64,000 nt of DNA from Triops longicaudatus (GCA_022885665.1 JAGQDJ010000635.1:82493-146492); one strand, 5' to 3'; positions 1 through 12,200 are shown, counted from the first letter of the stretch. Numbers and translations are program-made. Notes: generated by a model from the sequence alone, not told the origin.

Positions 1-263
1 CATGGTTTCGAATGCTTAATGCACGTTTGGCCCCAAAGTCACGCTTGTTTTGACTTTCTTTTTGTGCATTGTGTTCACAACTATGACATGATATGAACAA
101 TGCTTTTCAAGAAACTTTCGCACAGTTGTAATTTTCTCCACAATACATTCTTAAAGTTTTAATTTGTTGTTAGGTACAACGGTCATTGGTTTGGAATTAT
201 TTATTTCCGTCAGTTACTGTCATGACATTCGTTGGCTTTTAACAAGTATGTTTTTCTTTTCAG
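1..263 (+). other. Probable tra2 upstream intron / 5' flank
   Basis: No coding exon is visible here. The stretch ends in a pyrimidine-rich tract and CAG directly before position 264, a good 3' splice site, so it is most likely the intron before the first visible tra2 exon. Any earlier tra2 exon (5'UTR or extra N-terminal residues) lies to the left of the window. A short ORF that starts at 232 and reads through this acceptor is in a different frame from the RS domain and is not credible. Confidence 0.5.
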
Positions 264-269
264 GATAAA

Positions 270-1749
270 ATGGGCAACCACCGTGACTACAGAGATCGTC
301 GTGGCCATGGCTCACGTTCAGATTCTCCCCGCGGGAAACGCGATCGGGACCTTTCTGTTTCACCTCGGCGTCGTTCTCCTGGGTAAACTTGAGAAGCTTA
401 AGCTTGCACACTCTTTTTACCTTTTCATTTTATCTTTTTTTTTACCTTTTCATTTCTTTTTAACAGGCGTGGCGGTCGCAGTCACAGACGTCTGGATTCG
501 CCTCCTCCGCGTTCACGCTCCCGTTCACCTCGTCGTTATCGTGAGCGACCACGCTCGCGTTCTTACAGTCCCCCGCCTCGTTACGACCGCGATGGCGGCC
601 GAGGCGGAAGGAGGGACCGTGGTCGAGACCACTACCGGTCTCGTTCGCGTTCACCTGAAAGAAGACGACATGGCAACAGTAGCAGAAACACGGTAACACT
701 TCTTACTTCGTATACATAACAAGTGCATCTCTTACTAAACAAGAGTTTGTGTTTATCCAGGAAAATCCCGAACCTTCCCGCTGCTTAGGTGTGTTTGGTA
801 TGGGAATGTACACAACCGAAACAGAGCTTCAGCACGTCTTCAACAAATACGGTCCCATTGAGCGAGTTCAAGTCGTCAAAGATGCTAAAGTAAGCTTGTC
901 TTCTCCTCCAAAACTGTAACACCTGGTTTTGACGTTGCTTATATTCTATATGATGGAAAACTCAATCACCGAATCAATGAAATCAAGTGATTATTTACTT
1001 AACATGCACTACCAGCTGAAGTTCTGTGGGGATAGAAAATGATGGAGTTTAGGGATCGTGGAATTAATGTATTAATATCCTGTTCATTTGTTTCACTTCC
1101 CCTTGAAGACGGGACGCTCGCGGGGCTTTGCATTTGTGTACTTTGAAAATTTGGAAGATGCCAAGATTGCTAAAGACCAGTGTAGCGGAATGGAAATCGA
1201 TGGACGTCGCATCCGCGTAGACTTTTCAGTTACCCAGCGGCCACACACGCCCACTCCTGGCATTTACATGGGAAGACCTACTTAGTACGTTACCCACCTT
1301 TTCAGTTTTAATCCCTGATTACGCTTTAGCCTTACTCCACTTTTATTTTCCGAGTTTCAACAAAATACTACCTTGTTAAAGCGATTCGCCCAGTAAATCG
1401 AAGAACAAGCGAAAGTTCATATGTTTAATTTTTTATAAAAACATATTTTCTTTATTTGTCGGCCAAAAATTTCGGACAGGAAAAAAAGCGTTAAAATAAT
1501 TGTATTAAATAAGTATTTTTACGTAATTATTTGTTTCATTTTGCCTTATTGAACGAGTGATTAATTTCATTAATTTACTTTTCAGTACCCACGGTCGTCG
1601 TCGTTCGCCATCGCCGCATCGTCGTCGTGGTGGTTACGATCGCTCACGTTCACGTTCGTACTCTCCCCGTAAGTGAAATTTTGCTATTATCTACGAGTTT
1701 TTAACTGTCTGATTGACTTGTATGGTTTTACAACCCAGGTCGGTATTGA
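270..1749 (+). CDS. tra2: Transformer-2 SR-type splicing regulator (6 exons)
   Basis: Nuclear RNA-binding protein that promotes use of exons carrying GAA-rich enhancers; in insects it acts with Transformer in sex determination. Coding exons: 270-382, 467-692, 761-889, 1109-1284, 1586-1668, 1739-1749, all GT-AG with matching phases, giving 245 aa from the ATG at 270. Residues 1-112 are an Arg/Ser-rich domain (SPRRRSP, RSRSRSP, SRSYSP). An RRM follows at about 119-195 with RNP2-like CLGVFG and RNP1 RGFAFVYF. The Tra2-specific linker PHTPTPGIYMGRPT comes next, then a second RS tail. The final exon is only 11 nt (GT CGG TAT TGA) and gives the ending SPRRY, the same as vertebrate TRA2. If the last donor is not used, the frame stops at once after SPRK. 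An upstream exon could extend the N terminus, since the visible first exon begins at an acceptor (264). Confidence 0.96.
1739..1749 (+). CDS. tra2: tra2 terminal coding micro-exon (RRY stop)
   Basis: The acceptor is TTTTACAACCCAG and the preceding donor is C|GTAAGT at 1669. Joining C to GT CGG TAT TGA restores codons for Arg-Arg-Tyr-stop. The exact agreement with the C-terminal SPRRY of Tra2 family proteins supports this exon, although only 11 coding bases are involved. The rest of the exon is 3'UTR. Confidence 0.8.
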
Positions 1750-3160
1750 TGCGTGTTGCTGTATGGGCGTTGTTTGGGTATTTAACCAAAATTTGTGGGA
1801 TTCATCGCAACAGGGGGGGGTGGGGCTGGTTACAATGTGCCCTCCGTGTGCGGTTTGATTTGGGAAATTTACTTGGAAAGTCGACCTTCGGGCAGTTTTG
1901 AAAATAATGTTTTGTTCCGAGGCGATCACTTGGTAGGTTTTTTTTCTTACGTGCTCTTTGAGCCTTTTTTCGTGAAAAAATGAATACACGTGCTGATTTT
2001 GCTCTTTTTTGCATTAAGTTCAGTTGGGGTTTTGACTAATCGTGTGTTTTTCTTCCCTATGGACGCTTTTATATCTTGTTGGGCTGACCTAACTCAAGAT
2101 TTGAAGAAGGCCAACGATTTTGACAAAGAATTTTGGTCAAAACTGGCAAGCAAGAGAAAAGCAAGATGTGTCATGAAGAGAGTTGGCTGCCAACAGAAGA
2201 AAGAGCAAGCCTGACAAAGATGTTGATGACAAGATCAGGAAGAAAAAAGAAGTTTGGAGGCAGTTTCTAGAAAAAATGGGCGTGCAATGCGACTTTCCTT
2301 GTGTTTCTCAAACAAGAAAATCGCACTCTCTGCCATACATCAGAATATTGAAATGACACGAGAAGAGCGAAAAAGTACTGAAAGCTTGGGAAAACGAGGA
2401 CTGAAGAAAGAACATGAAAAGGTCTCAAAAGAGAAGAAACAGGCACACAAGACAAAAGTCTACTACGCCGTAATGCGGTGAGCTTAACCAGAAAAGGCTC
2501 CTTAATTCTTATTAATTTCCTAGCTTTCTTACAACGTTCTTACCCAGAACCCTCCTTTTTTGCTGATGTGTATGTTCCTCTGCCTTTTTCATGGGGAAAA
2601 AGGGCTGTTGGGTAATACGAGGGGCCTTGTGTGTACGTTGGAAGCAGAAATGAAAGTTTTAAAGCCCAAGAAAGGAGAAAGAAGATCGCTGCCGAAAACA
2701 TGCTGAAGCACACACGTCATTCATCATGGGCTTTTACCCTCACCCGTGTTCAACTGACCGAATTTCTTTGTTGTACCAAGGCTGCGAAGAAATAGAACAC
2801 AAAATTTGCCGTGTTTTATACAACATTAAGCATTTTTTAGTTGGAAGAGATAAACGTTTCAATCTTTTAAGCGAGCTGAGAAGAAATAAAATGAGCCAGA
2901 AAGTGTAAAACGGACGAAAAACAGCACAGTATCTCTGTTACCAGTCTTGTTTCACTTCTAAAGCCTTAATTTTCTCGATTTAGTAAAAAAAAAAAAACTT
3001 GCTTTCTTGTTCGTTAACAAAATCTGTTTCGAAGAATCTTTAACGAATTGTCAGCTATTGAGAACGATGTTCGGATTACGCTGCGAAAAGCATGTATAAA
3101 TGTGCAGGAGAAACGTCAGACTTGTCGAGTTTGTTTATAGTGGATCTGTGGTTTAATAAA
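1750..3160 (+). other. Probable tra2 3'UTR, GAA-rich, ending at AATAAA
   Basis: No coding exon was recognised. From about 2100 to 2710 the + strand is very rich in AGAA/GAAGAA words (for example near 2104, 2150, 2197, 2240, 2350, 2402 and 2434), then AT-rich sequence follows to a canonical AATAAA at 3155-3160. I read it as the 3'UTR of tra2 or a downstream non-coding exon. Open frames inside (about 60-75 aa, Lys/Glu-rich) resemble no family I know and may simply reflect the GAA richness, or be a decayed coding fragment. Confidence 0.45.
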
Positions 3161-4873
3161 TCATTGTTAAGGTCCCTGTGGCCATTGACAAGTGATATTT
3201 TCTTCGGTTCTAGCGAACACCAGGAGGGTCATGCGATGACACGTAAGAAAATAGCAGCCGAACGCTGAGCACTCCATTGAGGCTACAACGGAAACTGAGG
3301 TTGTATCAGTAAATTTCTTTAATTTTTCGCAGTCATGTGTAGCGTCTGCCTAGTAAACAAGTCTATTACGACCGAATAACAATAACTAAGTATTCAAATA
3401 GTACTAAGTATTCAGGTAGCTGTATAGTACATGTTGAATTAATTGATTCCAAAACAAACACTACCGTTAAGTCTTATTACTTACGTGGAAATTAACCTAA
3501 GTAGTACAGGTTTATTATATATATATATATATCACAAAACAATTGTTTTCATAATAGACATTGTTATAATGAACGTTTTAGTGTTTAAAGTGAAGGTTCC
3601 TTATAGAGGTATTTTTACAGGATAATAAGCACTTTGCTATCGTGGTAAGATTTATTTGTTTTTTTTTTTCCTATAAAAAACTACGTAAGTAGCCGTGTTT
3701 GCATGAGATAACACTTGGGGTGTCAGTAAGACCGGTTCTATCGCGTATAACGCCGAATAAACATTCTCGTTTGAAGGTGTCTGGACGACGGACACTATTG
3801 TCGGATCTGTCACTGCCAGAGCTAGGCCTATTGCCGGTGTGCAAACAACCAATAAGGTAGGTTAGCGTAAGTCGTTTTCGCTCCAGCAATAGGCAGGTCT
3901 GTTTTTCTTTGTCCGCATGGTCTCCCTAAATGCACCATGAGTCTGGAAAAAAAAAGAGCCAAAGGACTTTGTTGTAATTGAGAGAAAATCACTCCATTCC
4001 GAAGGACTTGTTTGCCGGTACCCATTGAGCATTACAGTAGACTACCTGAGCCGGATTAGGATCCTGCTGTGCATTTTTCCGTTCCTTTTTAGCTCCATAC
4101 GTTTGCCAATTTTGGCTACTTATGGCATTTCCTTTCTGCGGATCAGAGATTTTACTTTCGTTTCTTTTTCCTGGTGGCATTTTTGTCCGCTTGTAGGGAT
4201 TCGAGATTGAGTCAAAGCCCATCGCAGAAAGGGTCTTCAAAGTTGTGAAACGTGAGTCTCGGAAGAATCAGTAAGTGAGTTCGATTTCGTTACTTTAACG
4301 ATTTTCCTACCTTTAAGCGACATTTACCAGAGACGTTGCTTTGGCATCGTTAAACGCGTTTTTCTTCCGTTTTTCCGCTCGTCTTTCTGTCCATTCTCCA
4401 ATCTGGGCTGTTAGTCTGTCAGATTGGTCATAGTTCTGACGTCAATTATAATCGGTTTGACTCGTGTGATCCTACTTGAGATGCGTATTTGGAGAACCAA
4501 TAAGCATTTTTCCCTCCCATTTTTTTTTCGCTTGAACTGCTTGACGAATATTTTCTCCCTGTGGCTTTGTTCATTTGCATAATTGCATAAGTGACATTGT
4601 GTACTGGGAGTGCTTCGCCGAATTCGTTAAGTGGACAGATTGAAAGGTTATGGAGAATCTTTGTTTGGGACTTTAAATGGTAAACACAAGAAAAAAAGAT
4701 CTTGAAAAGTTTGTTGGCTGCTTTTTTAGAAAGACTTTAAAAAGCTTTTAAGACTTTTTAAATTATTTTTCCTCTTTTTTGCTGATACATGAATCCTATG
4801 ATCAATGACGCCTTGTTGCTCGTATATGTATGTGCCGGAACGCTGCTCCCGCGATGGACGCAATCCGGCACTG
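3161..4873. other. Intergenic region between tra2 and Nplp1
   Basis: No gene recognised on either strand. It contains a short (AT)n tract near 3516-3532 and several chance ORFs of 60-83 aa on both strands with no familiar motif. Its right end is presumably upstream regulatory DNA of Nplp1. Confidence 0.5.
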
Positions 4874-4911
4874 TATAAGAAGAGGGTTCCCTGGCTTCGT
4901 GGGACTCAGAA
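4874..4911 (+). promoter_or_regulatory. Candidate Nplp1 core promoter (TATA + Inr)
   Basis: TATAAG at 4874-4879 is followed 34 bp later by an initiator-like ACTCAGA whose A is 4908. Transcription from there would give a roughly 260-nt 5'UTR before the signal-peptide ATG at 5168. The spacing is slightly longer than the ideal 30-31 bp, and the site is inferred from sequence only. Confidence 0.4.
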
Positions 4912-5167
4912 CCATTCGCATCACCCAGTCAACTAAAAGTCGTTCTTCTTCCTGCCAAAGGTGCCCCAAGTTTTAAACACCAGGTTTTGTCGGAAATTGA
5001 ATTCTGCTGTACGGTACTATCTACACTGGACTTCCGTGTAACAAGCATCATTCGCTGACATTCAACACTGTGACAGCAAGATTGGCTGCAAGTCATCTAA
5101 AGTTTCCGGTAGATTAAGCCATCATTGACGGTCACTTCGTTCCGCTTGCGGGCCATTATCTGCGGAG

Positions 5168-5221
5168 ATGCACGTTGTGATGTGCCTCGGCTTCTTCGTC
5201 TTCCTAATCACTATAGGAAAC
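5168..5221 (+). CDS. Nplp1: Nplp1 exon 1, signal peptide
   Basis: A 54-nt coding segment starting at ATG 5168 encodes MHVVMCLGFFVFLITIGN, a compact hydrophobic signal peptide, and ends at a strong AAC|GTAAGT donor in phase 0. It joins the phase-0 acceptor at 7245 in frame with the peptide-bearing exon, which otherwise lacks the secretion signal that any neuropeptide precursor needs. It is too short to stand out as an ORF, so the choice rests on the splice signals, the hydrophobic sequence and the need of the downstream exon. Confidence 0.8.
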
Positions 5222-5299
5222 GTAAGTTACGCAGAGACGGTTTACCGTAATTTTCCTCTCGTAATTAAAGTTTCAGTTGGTATGAACCACATTTTCTTG

Positions 5300-5340
<41 letters not shown>

Positions 5341-8282
5341 AGTGGGGAATTTTCTACCGGAGTGAAATATTGGCTCAGTGCTGTGACATCAGTCGGGAAT
5401 TCGTTTCAGAGAGTTTAGGGACAAGGATGACACTTTTCCAATAAAGTTCGTTCCAACATAAATGAGTTGTTTATGTCCCTTGCATGCTTCCGTGATGTCT
5501 GTAAGAAACGTAATCAAAATGTCGATTGATAACCGGGTTGAGTATTTTTGGAAGTAAACTACTTTTAGAGCGTAGGATATTGAAAACTTTTCACCAGAAA
5601 TTGGACTCGAATCCTCGTTTCTTTAGCTTTTCACGGCGAAAAGGATCGTGTTTGGATAAAAGTCTCATCATAAGGTTTCGCGTGTGACAAAAAACATTCT
5701 TTTTCCTTTTCAATGACTGCGCTTAAGCTGTTCCCGGGCTGTTTTCTTTTCAAGTAAATTGCATGCTGACGTGAACGACCATGTAAGATAAGCTAAGGAG
5801 AGAGACAATTGTCTCTTTCAGGGACGTATCTTTCAGGAGAAGTTTAATCATCTTGTAAACGGTTTAATGCACTGCACTGGTAGGCTACGAGTTAGAAGTT
5901 TGTATGCACCGGGCAGTAATATTGCTGGCTGTGTCATTTTCATTATAGGTTCATTTGAGACTTACTGAAATTCTTCGTACCAGCAACACAGTTGCCTAGG
6001 CAGTATCTTCGCTATTTGAACAAATTACCACTTGAAAATGGCTGTCACGAGGTTTAAAATATGTCGCTATCGTAGAATGCTTTCGTAACTTTATCGTGGA
6101 GACAAATCAACAGTAAAAAGAAGCTTGTGTTGGTTCAACCACCATGTCTTGTGATTTGAGAAGCGATCGCGCTTATTTGAAACTGCCTTGTGTTTATATT
6201 GGACTCCAAGACTGTTGCTTTTGATGTTCAAGAAAGACGTACACCCCTTTCATTAAGCCAAGCTATCTCTCACTTGAGCTCCTTTATTTGTCTGTGTCGT
6301 GTCGTGTAGTTAACTGCCAACGGAGGACGTTCATTAGCCCGCGACTCATGTTATTTTAGGAGGGCTATATTCCGGTAGTTGTTAGCTGTAATGCTTCTAC
6401 TTGAAATCAAGTCACGTGTGTTTCTCAACAACGATTGGCTTCTTGGTTTTATTTACCTAGTCAGATTTATTTACCTAGTATGAAGCAACTTTACCTTGTT
6501 CAGAAGGTACTGTGACACAATTTATGAAACCGGTATCAATGCCATCGGACACATTCTGGGATTTGTAAAGCTCTGAGTGCTACAGTCCTGCGAGCTAGAG
6601 GGTTCCAGAGGGCTTAGGGTTAGCTTTGAACAAAGCGTAGTGAAATGAACCCTTTCATGGGTCACAAGTCTCTTTTGTATTTGGTCCCCAGAATGCATGG
6701 AACCTTATTAGTCCCAATGCCATCAGCCAGATCTCCAATTTCTCCCCGAATTTTCGACGGTAACCAAGGATATTTCGGAATCGAATTGGAATGCTGCGCA
6801 CTGCTAATAGCTACTTTCCCGTTTGGGTTGAACGTACAGAAAGGGCTTTCAATATCTTTTGCGTAAAGATTAAAGTTAGCGTCACTCGAGTGGAAGATTA
6901 ATGGGTGGGAAGCGAGTCTTAATTAAAATTTGGGGAGATTTAGACAGCAGCAAAAGAATTCCTGCGGACTCAGGAATGTACAGAACATGATTTAATTGCC
7001 GCGAAAATGTTCGGGCCGTGTTCGGGCCCATATGGAGTGGAAAGGTTTGTGGCCCAAGCTACAAGGTTGTTATTGAAACAGCTGGGACTTTTGCACGGAC
7101 GTGAGTAATCTATATCTCTGGGTGTGTATACTGTGTAGCACAAAGCGTTACATGGATGTGTCCTAAATTACTACATTGTTCTCCTCCGTTTCTTGACTCA
7201 AGAAGCTTCTGTTTTGTTCTATCGCTTTTCAACCCGCGTGATAGGTCTTAAGCGAAGCCGAACTGGATATGGCCCAGCTGAGCACGCACGACGCTTCATA
7301 TATTCATCATACACCTAGTCTCGGATTAATGAGCAAAAGTGACACTCCCCGTGAGCGACGGCACATTGGATCGCTTGCTGCTGTCAACGGTCTTCGTACA
7401 CGCCTTTACAACTCCCCGAAGGCGAACATGCACCGTCGTTCGAGTTACTTTGAGCCCGAAATAAGCGCTTTCCGAGGAGAAGACAAAGAGGAAACCTTAA
7501 CCGCAGATCTGCCCGTCCCGCAAGACAGCCGTATGAAAGATGAAAGTGGGGAAAGTACACCCAAGCGCTATTCACTGGCTGCTGGAGAAGGATCGCCTGA
7601 AGTGGTGCCGGTAATGAAGATGATTGCCACACCGAGTCCCATCAGACCTCGATTTATCCCACCTTCCATTCTTAATCAGTACCAGAAGAACAATCACCAC
7701 GTTCCTGAAGTGACTCCGCGAATCCGCAATGGTCATCCACAGTATTGGAGGCATATGGAAGGATTATGGAACAAGAAATTGATTGAAAATAAAGCCAAGA
7801 AATACGTAGGCGCCCTGGCTCGCAACAACGCTATACCGAACTCTGTAGTTGGGTTTCATTTTACGCGGTTAGGCAAGCGACCAGACCCAGTTGTGGAGAA
7901 TGAAGACGAGTACGAGTACGATGGAACGAACACGTACGTACCAGGCTCCCAGCCTTCGCAGTACAAGCCAATCCAGCCTGGAGGAGGCAGTGAAGTTGAG
8001 TTGAATAGTGCGTTGTTGGGTAAGCCTTGAAAACATAAATAAAACTAAATAAGACGAATAAAAAGATAAATTGAACAATTAAATACAAATAAATTTGATA
8101 TTACAAGAATATTAGAAAAATCCTTTCACAGCAAGTAAAAGGTTACAATGATTTTGTGAATTGCAGATCAAAGCGAAGAAGTGGACGATGCGTTGCCGAT
8201 GGCTTTGACAAAGCGGAATATTGCCGCTTTGGCGCGTTTGGGTTTGCTGCCTCACACTCGAGCTAGTCGTTTCAGTGGTTAG
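5168..8282 (+). CDS. Nplp1: Neuropeptide-like precursor 1 (prepropeptide, 3 exons)
   Basis: Secreted precursor of arthropod NPLP1 neuropeptides. Coding exons 5168-5221, 7245-8019 and 8167-8282 join in phase to give 314 aa. Residues 1-18 are the signal peptide core. Three copies of the family motif follow dibasic sites: after RR56-57 comes HIGSLAAVNGL; after KK203-204 comes YVGALARNNAIPNS and onward to a GKR amidation/cleavage site (Gly228); after KR292-293 comes NIAALARLGLLPHTRAS, running to a C-terminal Gly at 314. These match the insect series YIGSLAR, NVGTLAR and SVAALAA. An acidic spacer (ENEDEYEYD) lies between the second and third. Processing would need PC2/furin-type convertases and amidation enzymes. 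Two ATTAAA signals lie at 8504-8509 and 8513-8518. The family assignment is strong; mature peptide boundaries are inferred from basic sites. Confidence 0.9.
5222..7244 (+). other. Nplp1 intron 1 (2.0 kb)
   Basis: It runs from the GTAAGT donor to the GTGATAG acceptor. It holds a run of 38 T at 5302-5339 and a chance ORF at 6645-6866 with no recognised similarity. No RNA gene or transposon end was recognised. Confidence 0.7.
5302..5339. repeat. Poly-T run (38 T)
   Basis: An uninterrupted homopolymer inside the Nplp1 intron. It could be simple slippage, or the poly-A tail of a retroposon inserted on the minus strand. No target-site duplication could be assigned. Confidence 0.9.
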
Positions 8283-9148
8283 TCCGGGAAGGTAACATTA
8301 AGTAATTTATTAAGTTGATTTTTTTAAACTATTTGTTGACTTTCGTAGGAACGATATAACGTTCGTAGCTGGAATGAAGCTATACTTGCCAAATATTTGC
8401 ACAACGTTGCTCGATTATTCATATCAGGTGGAATCAGTCCCATTGTATACTGTTGTCGGCGCTATCACTTAGTTCTTAGAACTTGTAAATTTGTGTAATC
8501 TCAATTAAAAGAATTAAATACAAAGCGTGTCAATGGATCCTACCTATGTGTGTTAAGCCTTTCATTTCCTCTTCTACTTTGCGCGGATTTTTTTTAGTAA
8601 TATCGAGTTCAGTTGTGAGTTATGCAGTTTACACGAGAAACGTGTAGCAAATGTGATGTAATATGCTGTACACATCGAAATGCATTTTAAATCGATTAAG
8701 TTATCCGAAAGCTGTGATTAAATTTTTATGTCAAACAGTGGTCTCATTACATTACAGTATAAATAAAATTAAAAGTGCAGTTTATTTTCGAATATTAATT
8801 CAGAAGTCAATTTTTCTAAGATTTTCCTTACGCTCTAAACATGTGAATTAAATTTTGCTAAATGTCTTTCGATCCCGATTGAGTCGACAAAATTCATTTT
8901 TTTTTTAAAAAAATGCAAGAAATTATGTCCGAGTATTACGCACAATCAGTAAGTCATTTTATCTGCCGCTCGATGGCGGAAAATTCACAAGCCAGCAGCC
9001 TGGTGGTCGAACGCACAAACTCAAAGAAAATACAAGTATAAACACCTGACTGGCTCGTGTGTTGATAGTCTTTTGTACAAATCCCTCAATGTTTAAAGGA
9101 ATATTGTAATAAACTTGGTTTTACAAAATTAGAGTTATTGCTTTTAAA
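8283..9148. other. Nplp1 3'UTR and Nplp1-VWA8 spacer
   Basis: The first 220 bases are the likely Nplp1 3'UTR, ending near two ATTAAA signals at 8504-8518. The remainder is AT-rich and without recognised features. It must include the VWA8 5'UTR and promoter, but no clear TATA/Inr pair was found. Confidence 0.5.
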
Positions 9149-9263
9149 ATGTTACTCACACTCCATTTATCAGTCACAAAGGCACTTGGCGTGCCGAAAC
9201 AAAATTATAAAGCTATTCCTACATTATTTTTGTCCCGGTGCTCAGCTTTGTCACATCCTGCAG
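9149..9263 (+). CDS. Vwa8: VWA8 exon 1, mitochondrial presequence
   Basis: From ATG 9149 this exon encodes 38 residues (MLLTLHLSVTKALG and onward) that contain Lys, Arg, Ser, Thr and hydrophobic residues but no Asp or Glu, as expected for a mitochondrial targeting sequence. It ends in phase 1 at GCA G|GTTTAT. The phase-1 acceptor at 9368 then completes a GAT codon and enters the conserved region (DGKVTIDGVTRLIKQPERPE). The donor is weaker than average, so the start remains a little uncertain. Confidence 0.7.
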
Positions 9264-12200
9264 GTTTATCGAGTACAAGGAAACATTTTTATAGCACAAC
9301 TAATGGTTAGTCTTAAATTAAATATCCATGAATTATCTCTGTTCTAATAAATGCTTATGTTATCCAGATGGAAAAGTTACTATTGATGGAGTTACACGGT
9401 TAATTAAGCAGCCAGAAAGACCTGAGCTTGTACCCTTCAAATACCGTAAGAATTAAATATCTTGAGAAACTCATTTTCTAATGTGTGAATGTTTTTTTTA
9501 AAAAATATTGCAGTGCCCGAACAGCTAAGTCAAGAATACCTCCGATTGTTGCGATGGATGCTTCAGAAAGATAATCTTGGACAGGATATGTTTTTATTAG
9601 GCAGACCGGGGCCATTAAGGGGCAGAATTGCTTATTCTTACGCAGAACTTACCGGTCGTGAAGTAGAGTACGTTGCTTTGTCACGCGACATCACCGATAG
9701 CGATTTGAAGCAACGACGAGAAATTCATAACGGCACAGCGTTTTACGTTGACCAGGTAAATTCCTATTTTCTCTTTCATTATTGAAAATATTTATCCAAT
9801 TTTATGTAATTTGTTTATTTTTTCAGTGCGCAGTGCGAGCGGCATTAAACGGTCGAATTTTAGTATTAGACGGATTAGAGAAAGCCGAACGCAATGTTCT
9901 TCCAGTTTTGAACAATTTACTCGAAAATCGTGAAATGAATTTGGATGATGGACGCCACCTACTACCACCTTCAAGATACGACAAGCTCCTGGAAGTAAGG
10001 ATTCACCAACAAATGGACGTTCCATGTTTTTATCGTTCTTTCACAAGTTTACTTTTTTTCTTACAAAATAATAACTTTTTTCTAATTCACTAACATGTAG
10101 TTTTGATGTTAAAAGGAATCTGGTCCCGAAGAATTGAAAAGGTGGAACTTGGAAAGAGTTAGCGAGAACTTCCGAGTCATAGCTTTAGGACTTCCTGTTC
10201 CTAAGTACCCAGGGAACCCGCTGGACCCGCCGTTGCGCTCCAGATTTCAATCACGCAACGTCGTTGGCGAAAACTTTCAAGAAACGGTGGAGAAAATATC
10301 GTCTATTGCACCCAAGTTGTCTATTGACCAGGTTGGAACGCTTGTGTCCTTTGGCCACACCCTTTCCGTTGAAGATGCTTCCACTATCGGGTTACCTGAC
10401 TTCCCATTAGGGAACTTGGACACTTTAGGTCGATTGTTGGTAAGCTATATTCTACTGTGCCATAAGTAAGAGACCGAAAGTTATATTTAATTGAAATGCA
10501 GTCAAAACTTGCGCTAGAAACGAAGAACAGATATGAAAGAAAGAGAAATTAATCAGTTAGAAAGCTAGAAATGATACATAAAAGAATATAATAATATTGA
10601 CAAATACTTCATATACTCAATTATACTTAGGAATTAATGCTATGATACTTGATGCAATGAAGATTCGTACAAAAATATAAATTGTCGTTAAAATTAAAGC
10701 ACTGAGAGGTTTCACAAAGGAAATAGTTGTGAAATACAGTTTGTTGAGTAATTTGTTTTGTTTTCTAATAGGAAAATTGTCCCTTTGTGCCAGCATTTCA
10801 AGTACTGGAGCGAACGTACCCATTTAAATCATTCCTGAAAGACGAAGAGCAGAAATCGGTGTTAACCGTGTGCAAGAACCTCAAGATCTCCGTCGAAGCG
10901 GGCGACTCTCCCCAATTCGTCTCCGTAAAACCTTACGGAGATCAGCATGCACAAGTCGAAGTGACCCATTCGAAAGAAACCATGTCTTTTACCGTTCCTA
11001 AAGGAACTCAAAGCCTGAAAGGCCTAGAATCCTACGTTTCTACGCCATATTCGGATCAGTTCTTGGTCCAACTCGCAGAATCACACAGCGTTCACGATTT
11101 CGCAGTCATTGGCCCACGAGGCTGCGGTAAAAGCTTGCTAGTCGAGCACTTGGCGTCGCTCTTGGGCTACGAAACGGAACATATCCTTTTGTATCAAGTA
11201 AATTTAACTCCATGGTTTACCGTGGTTGGCAAGAAAATATTTTTTTTTAAAAAAAGCGTAGTACAATAAAAAGTCATGAAATAATGTGAACAAATCAAAA
11301 TTTAATTAATTAATTAAATCTGTTACGTTAGGATATGACGTGCCGCGACCTTCTGCAACGAAGGCATACTTTACCAAATGGTGATACTGTATGGCGTTCT
11401 GCTCCGTTAGTTGAAGCAGCTTTATCTGGAAAATTAGCAATTTTGGATGGCTTGCACCGAGCTCATCCAGGAACATTAACTGTTCTGCAAAGGTAAAACC
11501 CCTAAAAAATTTTTTGTTTTAAAATAAGTATAAATGCATTCATAAAAGTAAAATAGAACAAATTGTAAAGAAAAAAAATAAATATGAACGCAAATATAGT
11601 AGTGAGTAAATAACAATCCAGCATAAAAATTACAATTAAAGTTATGAATTTGTTTTAATAGTTTCAATTATATATCAAAGTAAGTTGAAATAAAAGAAAA
11701 TAATGCAGTAAATTGCAATGCATTTTGTGCTGTAGATTAGTTCACGACCGGGAGCTGCAACTGTACGACGGCTCGCGTTTATTGCGGCATGACCGTTACG
11801 ACGAAACGGCCGCCTCTTTAAGCCTGACAGAGAAGGAAATGACTTCGAAAGGCCTTTACAGAATTCATCCGCAGTTTCGTCTAGTTGGCCTAGCCGAACC
11901 TCCGAGTAATAGAAACCGAAAAATATTGACACGCGACGTTAATTGGTGCTATTTTTCCTTTCTGTTGCCATCCTTTTTATTTCCTCTTTCGGCAAATAGA
12001 TTCCAACAGTAAGTGGTTGACACCAGAGATAATGTCGCTGTTCCTTTTCCACGAAATGCGGTCACTTAGTCCTTCCGAAGAAATGGCCGTGCTAGAAGCC
12101 AAAGTAATTAACTTCTTTTTCAAATGCGTCGGGAGCTTTATTGTTTAAAGTCGAAATGTTAAGTGCGGCGCGTTACCGGAGACTGTTCCGAAATTAGTGG

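Noticed and set aside
232..696. 154-aa ORF overlapping the tra2 N-terminal exons
   Set aside because: Reads through a splice acceptor and an intron in the wrong frame; the RS-rich frame is the true one.
3652..4240. Series of minus-strand ORFs (66-83 aa) between tra2 and Nplp1
   Set aside because: Short, mutually overlapping, no motifs; no evidence of a minus-strand gene.
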